From Actinomycetota bacterium (GTDB taxonomy: Bacteria > Actinomycetota > Thermoleophilia > Gaiellales > Gaiellaceae), in assembly GCA_013817555.1 (NCBI GenBank), contig JACDCN010000086.1, positions 1 through 8,004 on the forward strand: a stretch of DNA of 8,004 nt, in the 5' to 3' direction. Positions within the stretch are counted from its first letter, which is position 1. Each line of letters opens with the position of its first letter. The translations under genes and the position numbers were made by a program. Shown piece after piece: positions 1 through 5,868 of the stretch. The notes under the pieces are model-generated. The model saw only the letters and a program-made list of their open reading frames with translations, ran no database searches and was not told where the DNA came from.

Positions 1-1331
1 TCCGCCGCTCGCTGGAGCTCGGTTCCACCCGTCGCACGCGAGATCTCGCGATGCCGTTCCATCTCGGCCGTGTAGCCGTCCACGTCCACCGCTTGCCCGC
101 GCTCGCCCGCAAGCTCGACGGTGAGCTCGAGCGGGAACCCGTAGGTCGCCGCGAGCGTGAACGCCTCCTCACCCGATACGGCCTCGCTGTCCGCGAGATC
201 GTCGAACACGCGCATCCCGCGCTCGAGCGTCTCTCCGAATCGTTCCTCCTCCGCGCGGACGACGCGCTCGATCTCGGCCTGTTGTTCGGCAAGCTTCGGA
301 TAGGCGCCGCTCATCTGCCCGACGACGACCGCTGGCAACCGGTAGACGTCGTGCAGGCCGATGCGCCGCGCCTGCAGCACCGCTCTGCGGATGATCCGCC
401 GCAAGACATACCCGCGGCCCTCGTTCGAAGGCGTCACGCCATCGCCGACGAGGAACGTCATCCCGCGTCCGTGGTCGGCGAGGATGCGATGCGCCTTCGT
501 CGCCTCAGGCGAGTCGCCGTACGCGATTCCGGACTCGGCGGCGATCCAGTCCATGATCTCGCGGTAGCCGTCGGTCTCATAGACCGACATGACGTTCTGG
601 AGGATCGCCGCGGAGCGCTCGAGCCCCAGGCCGGTGTCGATGTTTTGCGCGGGGAGAGGCGTGAGCGTTCCGTCCACCCGCTGCTCGAACTCCATGAAGA
701 CGAGATTCCAGAACTCGAGGAAGCGCTCGCAGCGAGTGCACCCAGGGGCGCAGTCCGGCTCACCGCAGCCTGTTTCCTCCCCCCAGTCGTAATACAGCTC
801 CGAGTCCGGTCCGCACGGCCCCGGCCCGCCGACCGACCAGAAGTTTTCGGACGTCGGGAGAGGGACGATCCGCTCCGCGGGCATGCCAATCTTCTCCCAA
901 AGCGCGATGGTCACCTCGTCGGGGCCGAGCTTCAACTGCGGATCGCCGGCGTGGACAGTTGCCCAAACGCGATTCCAATCGAGCCCCATGCGCTCTCGAA
1001 TGAACTCGGTGGCGAGCTCGATCGCCCCCTCTTTGAAGTACTGGCCAAACGAGAAGTTGCCCAGCATCTCGAAGAACGTGAGGTGCGACCCGTCGAGCCC
1101 GACCTCGTCGATGTCTGGCGTACGGAAGCATTTCTGGACGGTCACGGTCAGCGGCGCGGGAGGGTCCTCGCGACCGAGGAAATAGGGCATCTGCGGCTGC
1201 ATGCCCGCAGTCGTCAAGAGCGTCGAGTGATCGTCCGCGCGCGGAACCAGCGAGGCGGACGGCACCCGCAGGTGACCCTTCTCCTCGAAGAACGCGAGGA
1301 ACGCCTCGCGCAGCTCAGGGGTCGTTCGCAT
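1..1331 (-). CDS. alaS: Alanyl-tRNA synthetase, N-terminal half (partial, cut by window edge)
   Basis: Cytoplasmic class II synthetase that attaches alanine to tRNA-Ala. The first 443 residues are visible, about half of the usual 870-890, so the rest of the editing domain and the C-Ala domain lie outside the window. Seen: N-terminal start MRTTPELREAFL, TTAGMQP near residue 41, QKCFRTPDIDEVG at 66-78 (the shorter actinobacterial form), TFFEMLGNFSFG at 85-96, four cysteines C189, C194, C198 and C201 in a short insertion before FLEFWNLVFMEF, NIDTGLGLER at 230-239, and the tRNA-binding segment GRGYVLRRIIRRAV around 305-318. The start is ATG at 1331, which gives the expected family N-terminus. No clear Shine-Dalgarno sequence precedes it; a strong hairpin lies nine bases upstream instead. 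It follows the DUF948 gene by 41 bases and is probably cotranscribed with it. Confidence 0.97.
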   Translation of the reverse strand, partial: MRTTPELREAFLAFFEEKGHLRVPSASLVPRADDHSTLLTTAGMQPQMPYFLGREDPPAPLTVTVQKCFRTPDIDEVGLDGSHLTFFEMLGNFSFGQYFKEGAIELATEFIRERMGLDWNRVWATVHAGDPQLKLGPDEVTIALWEKIGMPAERIVPLPTSENFWSVGGPGPCGPDSELYYDWGEETGCGEPDCAPGCTRCERFLEFWNLVFMEFEQRVDGTLTPLPAQNIDTGLGLERSAAILQNVMSVYETDGYREIMDWIAAESGIAYGDSPEATKAHRILADHGRGMTFLVGDGVTPSNEGRGYVLRRIIRRAVLQARRIGLHDVYRLPAVVVGQMSGAYPKLAEQQAEIERVVRAEEERFGETLERGMRVFDDLADSEAVSGEEAFTLAATYGFPLELTVELAGERGQAVDVDGYTAEMERHREISRATGGTELQRAA

Positions 1332-1339
1332 CACTGGAT

Positions 1340-1370
1340 TCTACGAGCGGGCCGGCGGCCCACTCGTAGA
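1340..1370 (-). promoter_or_regulatory. Strong hairpin between the DUF948 gene and alaS
   Basis: An inverted repeat pairs TCTACGAG with CTCGTAGA and GGGCC with GGCCC around a 3-base loop. Read as minus-strand RNA it is a continuous 14-bp stem with one U-G wobble. On the plus strand the same position is an A-C mismatch, which favours a role in the minus-strand transcript. It begins two bases after the DUF948 stop and ends nine bases before the alaS ATG. No T-tract follows, so it is not a standard intrinsic terminator. It could act on alaS translation, on mRNA stability, or as a protein-binding palindrome. The structure is seen; the function is inferred. Confidence 0.6.
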
Positions 1371-1372
1371 GC

Positions 1373-1855
1373 CTAAGGCGGTGTGCTGCCGGTCGAGCTC
1401 CGACCGGCTCCGCGGAGCTCGTCGTCCAGCTCGCTCTCTCGGCGCGCGGCCGCTTCCTTTGCGACCGCGACCGCCTCGCCGACGTCGTGCCGCGCGCGAA
1501 AGGCGGAGAACCCGTGAGAGACCGCCGCGGCGAGGCCGGTGACCTTTTTCACCGGAGTCGTGAGCGCGGTCGAGACCGCCCGCACAGCAGTGTCGGCGCT
1601 GTCCGCCATCGACACCGCGCTGTCGGTCACCACGTCGAGCTTTACGATCTGCTCGTTGACGCGATCCACGGTGCCACCTGCTTTGACGATCACCGGCAGG
1701 AGGTCCCGCTCGGTGCCCTGGATGAACGAGGAGAGCCGGCCGAAGGTGCCGCCGAGCCGTGCGAGCATGTACGCGAGGCCGAGCCCGCTCAAGATGAAGA
1801 ACGCGGCCAGCGCGTAGTCGAGGACGTCGCCGGAGGTGGAGGCCAGGACACTCAT
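1373..1855 (-). CDS. DUF948 family membrane protein
   Basis: A 160-residue protein of unknown function. It has one N-terminal membrane segment at about residues 13-34 (ALAAFFILSGLGLAYMLARL), then a largely helical, coiled-coil-like region (about 45-120) with regularly spaced V, L, A and T residues (VNEQIVKLDVVTDSAVSMAD). It ends in a charged, Ser/Gly/Pro-rich tail. This is the usual shape of DUF948 proteins, which are often annotated as general-stress or membrane-anchored helical proteins. The ATG at 1855 has AGGA about 8 bases upstream as a modest ribosome site. It lies 27 bases after the mnmA stop. A DUF948 gene directly before alaS is a familiar actinobacterial arrangement. No biochemical role can be assigned from the sequence. 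Confidence 0.85.
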   Translation of the reverse strand: MSVLASTSGDVLDYALAAFFILSGLGLAYMLARLGGTFGRLSSFIQGTERDLLPVIVKAGGTVDRVNEQIVKLDVVTDSAVSMADSADTAVRAVSTALTTPVKKVTGLAAAVSHGFSAFRARHDVGEAVAVAKEAAARRESELDDELRGAGRSSTGSTPP

Positions 1856-1882
1856 CCGGCGGATCCTAGTTGACGCTGCCGC

Positions 1883-3142
1883 CTACTCGACGTGGGTGAT
1901 GACACCAGCGCCGACCACCGCCTCGCGATCGTAGAGCGCAGCGACCTGGCCGGTCGCGACTCCGTGCACAGGTTCCTCGAGCTCGAGCCTGAAGCCGCCG
2001 TTAGCGGCTACGACCTGCGCGGGCACAGGCGCCGACCGGTAGCGCAGCTTCGCCTGGGCATAGTCGATAGAGATATAGAGACGGCCGTCTGCCTCGACGC
2101 TGTTCACAGCTAGCGCTTCGCGGTCGCCGACAACAACCGCGTTGGTCGCTCTGTCGGTGCGCAGGACATAGAGCGGACGGCCTCCCGCCACGCGGAGACC
2201 ACGGCGCTGACCGGCGGTGAAGGCCCAGTAGCCATCGTGCCGGCCTACGACCGCGCCTCGCTCGTCGACGATCTCGCCGTCGGCCCGAGCCAGACCCTGC
2301 CGCTCGAGAAAGCGCCGGTAGTCGTCTCCCGCGAGGAAGCAGGCCTCCTGGCTCTCCGGGCGCGCAGCGGCGGCGAGGCCTGCGCTGGCCGCCTCGGCGC
2401 GCGTCTCGTCCTTGGACTGCTCTCCCAGTGGGAACCGCACGCGCCCGAGCACGCTCGGGTCGAGCGTCGACAGCATGTACGACTGATCCTTCGCGGAGTC
2501 GGCAGCCCGAGCGACGAGGAGCCGTCCGTTCATCTCCACGACGCGCGCGTAGTGCCCTGTCCACAACGTCTCGGCTCCGGCACGGCGAGCGAATGCAAGC
2601 AAGGCATCGAACCGGAACACGCCGTTGCAGCGCGTGCACGGATTCGGAGTATCGCCGGCCGCGTAGCCGGCGACGAACGGGTCAACAACGGCCTCCCGGA
2701 ACTCCTCGCGCAGGTCGAGCGTGACGTGCGGCACGCCCAGCGCATGGCAGGCGGCACGCGCCGCGCCAACCGCTTCCGAGGAGCAACAGGCACGCTCGGA
2801 GGACGGGCCGGCCGGGTCCTGCCACAGACGAAGCGTGACGCCGACTGCGTTCGGCGCCGCGCGGAGGAGCGTGACGGCGCTGTCCACCCCGCCGCTCATC
2901 GCGACGGCCACCCGCCCTGGTCGCGGGTTCGCGCGAAAAACCTGGCCGAGCGCGGTGGCAAGCGCTTCAACCGCAAGCGGCTCACCGCCCACAGCGGCGG
3001 CCTCGAGCAGTGTCAAACCGGCGAGCGACCGATCGAGGCCCTGCGGGTCGGCGGTCACGATCCGTTCTCCGTCGACGAGAAGACGCACGACCGTCCATTC
3101 GCCGCCGCGCGTGGCGTCCCCGATGACCTCCACGGTTGACAT
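1883..3142 (-). CDS. mnmA: tRNA-specific 2-thiouridylase MnmA with N-terminal extension
   Basis: ATP-dependent enzyme that makes 2-thiouridine at U34 of Lys, Glu and Gln tRNAs, using persulfide sulfur ultimately from a cysteine desulfurase. Seen: PP-loop SGGVDSA at residues 83-89, Cys-Cys pair at 119-120, the first catalytic cysteine in TPNPCTRCN (C169), TGHYAR at 195-200, KDQSYML at 218-224, the second catalytic cysteine in ESQEACF (C268), and a C-terminal beta-barrel from FTAGQRRGL onward. The protein is 419 residues, longer than the usual 350-380, because about 76 residues precede the PP-loop strand. That part is IscU/NifU-like in pattern but lacks cysteines (see findings). Start: ATG at 3142, without an obvious Shine-Dalgarno sequence. 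A promoter-like pair placed for leaderless transcription lies just upstream. It is the first gene of the mnmA-DUF948-alaS run. Confidence 0.96.
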   Translation of the reverse strand: MSTVEVIGDATRGGEWTVVRLLVDGERIVTADPQGLDRSLAGLTLLEAAAVGGEPLAVEALATALGQVFRANPRPGRVAVAMSGGVDSAVTLLRAAPNAVGVTLRLWQDPAGPSSERACCSSEAVGAARAACHALGVPHVTLDLREEFREAVVDPFVAGYAAGDTPNPCTRCNGVFRFDALLAFARRAGAETLWTGHYARVVEMNGRLLVARAADSAKDQSYMLSTLDPSVLGRVRFPLGEQSKDETRAEAASAGLAAAARPESQEACFLAGDDYRRFLERQGLARADGEIVDERGAVVGRHDGYWAFTAGQRRGLRVAGGRPLYVLRTDRATNAVVVGDREALAVNSVEADGRLYISIDYAQAKLRYRSAPVPAQVVAANGGFRLELEEPVHGVATGQVAALYDREAVVGAGVITHVE

Positions 3143-3148
3143 GAGCTC

Positions 3149-3178
3149 AGGCTAGAGCATGTTCCCCCGCAGAACCAA
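3149..3178 (-). promoter_or_regulatory. Possible promoter of mnmA (leaderless layout)
   Basis: On the minus strand TTGGTT (3178-3173) and TAGCCT (3154-3149) are separated by 18 bases. The second box ends six bases before the mnmA ATG, so transcription would begin at or very near the start codon. Each hexamer matches the sigma-70-type consensus at only three positions. The absence of a Shine-Dalgarno sequence before this ATG fits a leaderless mRNA, which is common in actinobacteria. This is a weak call based on spacing and context. Confidence 0.3.
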
Positions 3179-3395
3179 AAAAGTGCTCCACCCTGCCGGT
3201 GATGCCCCGGCCCCCGAGAACCTGGCATCGCCAGGTGGGTGCCGTGCGGGGCGTCGGCAACGCCTATCCCCGACGCCGGCTCCCTTCACGTGTGTGTTGG
3301 TTCACGTTTGGACCGAGGCCACGCACAGGGTCGAGCGCGCCCAGCTTACCGCTTCTGACGTTGTGGTCGCCCGGCGCGAGGCAGGGCCGCCTTTC
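3177..3395 (-). ncRNA. Candidate structured non-coding RNA (6S-like?) between the DPBB gene and mnmA
   Basis: This spacer has no credible protein gene but dense secondary structure. In minus-strand sense, CCCTGCC (3386-3380) is perfectly complementary to GGCAGGG (3197-3191) and could close a molecule of about 200 nt. Inside lie an 8-bp hairpin (GGCGTCGG/CCGACGCC, 3250-3277), a 7-bp hairpin with a 3-base loop (ACCTGGC/GCCAGGT, 3220-3236) and a 5-bp ACGTG/CACGT stem near 3288-3307. A T6 tract (3182-3177) could mark the 3' end. A closing stem of type CCCTG...CAGGG and a length near 200 nt are typical of 6S RNA, and Bacillus 6S-1 RNA lies in the aspS-yrvM gap of a similar neighbourhood. I could not confirm a 6S consensus by eye. 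Ends are approximate. A leader of mnmA is the main alternative. Confidence 0.35.
3195..3277 (-). repeat. Cluster of three perfect inverted repeats in the aspS-mnmA spacer
   Basis: Three hairpins lie in tandem: 3250-3277 (8-bp stem GGCGTCGG, 12-base loop), 3220-3236 (7-bp stem ACCTGGC, 3-base loop) and 3195-3211 (5-bp stem GCCGG, 7-base loop). On the minus strand the last is followed, 12 bases later, by a T6 tract. That is too far for a textbook intrinsic terminator, although a longer-range fold could bring a stem closer. The last stem shares bases with the long-range CCCTGCC/GGCAGGG pairing, so the two folds would compete. The pairings are read directly from the sequence; their use is inferred. 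Confidence 0.55.
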
Positions 3396-3401
3396 GACAT
3401 G

Positions 3402-3425
3402 GCCGCTCATGTTGTTAGGAGCGGC
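3402..3425 (-). terminator. Hairpin at the 3' end of the DPBB gene
   Basis: A perfect 7-bp stem, GCCGCTC/GAGCGGC, with a 10-base loop directly follows the DPBB gene; its first base is the last base of the stop codon. No T-tract follows on the minus strand. It could slow RNA polymerase or protect the 3' end of the upstream message, or be the 5' hairpin of the structured RNA that follows. It is a weak terminator candidate. Confidence 0.35.
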
Positions 3426-3853
3426 TAGCCGGTCGCCTCGGTGGCGAACCGCCACTCGATCTCCGAAGTTCCTTTGAGGCGCAGAATGCGCGCGAGGGCC
3501 TCCGTGACTTCGAGCTGCCGTCCGGGCTCGACGAGCGCGTTGTCGACGATCTCGCTCAGCACCAACGTCTCACCCTTTCGAAGCACGATCTTCGCGCCGC
3601 AGGGGAGCACCGGGTGCGTCACACCAAGAGCCGCCGCGGACAGAACCTGGCCACACGTCGTGCGTTGGGCGTCGCCCGTTTGCCCGCGGGAGCCGGCGAA
3701 GGCCGTGTTCCAGCTCGCGGGCACAGTCGCGTTCGCGAGAGTTGCGGCTCCGTCCTCCTGCGAGCGGCGTTCGACAACGGCCAGCGCGATAAGGGCTGCG
3801 AGCAACGCGACGCCTCCGAGTACGAGCAGGCGATGCGCGAAGAGATCGATCAC
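3425..3853 (-). CDS. Small membrane-anchored RlpA-like (double-psi beta-barrel) protein
   Basis: A 142-residue protein with an N-terminal hydrophobic segment at about 9-27 (LLVLGGVALLAALIALAV), likely a signal anchor, a short linker, and a domain from about 64 to 137. The domain follows the RlpA/double-psi beta-barrel pattern TxCG...LGVxHxxLPCGxK...D...LxVTEALARxL, with cysteines C67 and C85. RlpA proteins bind or cleave peptidoglycan glycan strands, so an extracytoplasmic cell-wall role is likely. The usual D-R-G-P motif reads D104-N-A-L here, so catalysis is doubtful. The only start in this frame is GTG at 3853; a stop sits seven codons upstream and no Shine-Dalgarno sequence is visible. 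A well-placed ATG with a G-rich ribosome site lies at 3926 in another frame (see findings). The exact N-terminus is therefore uncertain. Confidence 0.7.
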   Translation of the reverse strand: MIDLFAHRLLVLGGVALLAALIALAVVERRSQEDGAATLANATVPASWNTAFAGSRGQTGDAQRTTCGQVLSAAALGVTHPVLPCGAKIVLRKGETLVLSEIVDNALVEPGRQLEVTEALARILRLKGTSEIEWRFATEATG

Positions 3854-3946
3854 ATGCGGGAGTGTGGCTGATCAGGTCGTCGGAGCGGCGGTTCGGGTGC
3901 GGACGCGGCGCAGCAGCGTTGGCCATGATCGCCCCCCAACCGCCCC

Positions 3947-3968
3947 CAGGGGATCCCCGAGATCCCTG
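3947..3968 (-). repeat. Imperfect hairpin upstream of the DPBB gene
   Basis: CAGGGATC pairs with GATCCCCTG around a TCGG loop, with one bulged base. It sits about 20 bases upstream of the G-rich run that precedes the ATG at 3926. It could belong to the 5' leader of the DPBB transcript. No known riboswitch consensus was recognised around it. Confidence 0.3.
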
Positions 3969-4066
3969 TGGTCAGCGTAGCGAGGATTGGGTCACGAACG
4001 TCCAACGTCTTCGTGCCAAGAGTGCGCCAATTTGGAGGTCGTTCCGCCCAGTGGACGTCGTGCATT

Positions 4067-4109
4067 CCGGTCTCGAGAACACGAGTGTTCGGCTCGTCTT
4101 GCCTACCGG
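4067..4109 (-). repeat. Nested inverted repeats downstream of aspS
   Basis: An inner perfect repeat GAACAC/GTGTTC (4077-4090) is enclosed by CCGGT/ACCGG (4067-4071 and 4105-4109). It starts 20 bases beyond the aspS stop, where a transcript end is plausible, but no T-tract follows. It could be a factor-dependent terminator region, an mRNA-stabilising structure, or a dimeric-protein binding palindrome. Apart from this and the hairpin near 3950, the 275-base spacer 3854-4128 shows nothing I can name. Confidence 0.35.
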
Positions 4110-4128
4110 TCGACGGTCGTGCGCGGCG

Positions 4129-5868
4129 CTATGTCGGCTCCTCGAGAACCCGGATCCCCAACTCCCCGAGCACCGCGGACGGAATGGCCGACGGCGCGCC
4201 CGTTAGCGGATCCGACCCGCTCGACACCTTCGGAAACGCCGTGACCTCGCGGATGTTCGGCTCGCCTGCGAGGAGCGCGACGAACCGGTCGAGGCCGAGG
4301 GCGAATCCTCCGTGCGGCGGCGCGCCCATCTGCAGGGCTTCGAGGAACCAGCCGAACTTCGCGGTCGCCTCCTGCTCGGTCATGCCCATCGCCCCGAAGA
4401 CCCTCTGCTGAACGTCCGACCGGTGGATCCTGATCGAGCCCGAGCCGAGCTCCCAGCCGTTCCAGATCAGGTCGTAGTGCTGGCTGAGGGCCTTTGCAGG
4501 GTCTTCCTCGATGAGCTCCTCGTGCCCTTCCAGCGCACCGGTAAACGGGTGGTGTACAAACGTCCAGCGGCCGGTCTCGTCGTCGAGTTGAAACAGCGGG
4601 AAGTCCAGGATCCAATGAAAGACCTCGCGTGTCTCGTCGACGATGCCGAGCTCGCGGCCGAGGTGGAGGCGGAGCGCGCCGAGCACCCGCTCGACGCCGG
4701 GGAGCTCGTCGGCCGCGAAGAGGACAGTCGAGTCGGGCGGCGCGGCGAACGCGCCGAGCTCCGTCTCGGAGAGAAACTTCGCGATCGGCGAGCGGACGTC
4801 ACCGTCCTGGCCCCAGACGAGATACGCGAGCCCTTTCGCACCCCACTCCTTCGCGAAGGTCTCCAGCTTGGCGAGGTCGCCTCGCGACAGCGCCTGCGGC
4901 ACGACGAGAAAGCGCACGGCTGACGCCCCCGCGAAGACCCCGAACTCGGAGCCGCGGGTGACCTCTGTCGCGTCCTGGATCTCGAGCCCGAAGCGGAGAT
5001 CCGGCTTATCGGATCCGTAGCGCAGCATCGCGTCTGCGTACGAGATCCGCGGAAACGGGCGCTCGGGCGGCTGTCGGCCGAGCGCCTCGAACGACGCGAC
5101 GACGACTCGCTCCAGCACGTCGAGGACGTCTTCGCGCGTCGGAAACGCGAGCTCGAGATCGAGCTGACGGAACTCGAACTGCCGATCGGCTCGGAGGTCC
5201 TCGTCCCGCCAGCAGGTAGCGATTTGGTAGTAGCGGTCAAAGCCGCCGATCATGAGCGCCTGCTTGAAAAGCTGCGGGGACTGTGCGAGCGCGAAGAATG
5301 TTCCGGGTTGCAGGCGGACGGGGACGAGGAAGTCGCGAGCTCCTTCGGGAGTTCCCAGCGTGAGTCCCGGTGTCCAGATGTCGATGAACCCTTGCTCCTC
5401 CATCGACCGGCGGATTGCCGAGACGACGGTGGCGCCAAGGCGCACGTTGCGCTGCATCCGCTCCGTGCGGAGGTCGAGCCACCGGTAGCGCAGGCGCAAA
5501 GTCTCGTCCACTCCCTCCTCGTCGAGCTGAAACGGGAGCGGTGTCGAACGCGAGACGATCTGGAGCTCCTCGAGCTGCAGCTCGACCTCGCCGGTCGTCA
5601 TCTTCGGGTTCACTGTCTCGGGAGAACGCGCGACGACCTCTCCGGCGACCTGCAGCACGAATTCGTTGCGGATCTCCTTCGCAAGCTCGGCGGCCGCGGG
5701 AGCATGCTCGGGGTTGATCACGAGCTGCATCAACCCGGTCGGGTCGCGGAGGTCGACGAAGACGAGCCCGCCGTGATCGCGCCTGCGGGAGACCCAGCCA
5801 GCGAGCGTCGCCGTTCGCCCTACATCTCCAGCGCGGAGCTCGCCGCACATTGCATCCCGCCAGCTCAC
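4129..5868 (-). CDS. aspS: Aspartyl-tRNA synthetase, bacterial type
   Basis: Class IIb synthetase that charges tRNA-Asp. At 579 residues it has the length of bacterial AspRS. Seen in order: OB-fold anticodon-binding domain (about 8-108, with CGEL and GWVSRRRDHGGLVFVDLRD), LRYRWLDLR (126-134), TPEGARDFLVP (173-183), QSPQLFKQ (196-203), motif 2 with CWRDEDLRADRQ (219-230), a GAD insertion domain (about 290-420), HHPFTGALEGHE (439-450), motif 3 GLDRFVALL (525-533) and the bacterial tail AFPK...SDPLTGAPS. The GTG start at 5868 overlaps the hisS stop as GTGA, with AGG eight bases upstream. An internal ATG at residue 7 is less likely because it would leave almost nothing before CGEL. His32 is the residue associated with non-discriminating AspRS (see findings). 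Confidence 0.98.
   Translation of the reverse strand: MSWRDAMCGELRAGDVGRTATLAGWVSRRRDHGGLVFVDLRDPTGLMQLVINPEHAPAAAELAKEIRNEFVLQVAGEVVARSPETVNPKMTTGEVELQLEELQIVSRSTPLPFQLDEEGVDETLRLRYRWLDLRTERMQRNVRLGATVVSAIRRSMEEQGFIDIWTPGLTLGTPEGARDFLVPVRLQPGTFFALAQSPQLFKQALMIGGFDRYYQIATCWRDEDLRADRQFEFRQLDLELAFPTREDVLDVLERVVVASFEALGRQPPERPFPRISYADAMLRYGSDKPDLRFGLEIQDATEVTRGSEFGVFAGASAVRFLVVPQALSRGDLAKLETFAKEWGAKGLAYLVWGQDGDVRSPIAKFLSETELGAFAAPPDSTVLFAADELPGVERVLGALRLHLGRELGIVDETREVFHWILDFPLFQLDDETGRWTFVHHPFTGALEGHEELIEEDPAKALSQHYDLIWNGWELGSGSIRIHRSDVQQRVFGAMGMTEQEATAKFGWFLEALQMGAPPHGGFALGLDRFVALLAGEPNIREVTAFPKVSSGSDPLTGAPSAIPSAVLGELGIRVLEEPT

Noticed and set aside
51..1376. Long plus-strand open frame (441 codons) opposite alaS
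   Set aside because: It is the complement of a well-conserved AlaRS. Its product is Arg/Glu/Leu-rich with no recognisable motif, as expected for an antisense shadow in GC-rich DNA.
2237..3139. Plus-strand open frame of 300 codons opposite mnmA
   Set aside because: It is an antisense shadow of MnmA, low in complexity and without family features.
3143..3424. tRNA, tmRNA, SRP RNA or RNase P RNA in the aspS-mnmA spacer
   Set aside because: No T-arm of tRNA type on the minus strand, no SRP GGAAG-type tetraloop helix, no RNase P core and no tmRNA ends were found.
3850..4065. A 71-codon minus-strand open frame ending in a GTGA overlap with the DPBB start
   Set aside because: The overlap looks like translational coupling, but third-position GC is lower than in the neighbouring genes, no ribosome site precedes its ATG, and the peptide shows no recognisable pattern. 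It cannot be supported as a gene.
3854..4128. Possible c-di-AMP (ydaO-type) riboswitch before the cell-wall gene
   Set aside because: Such switches precede some actinobacterial RlpA/NlpC genes, but the conserved ydaO core segments could not be found here by eye.
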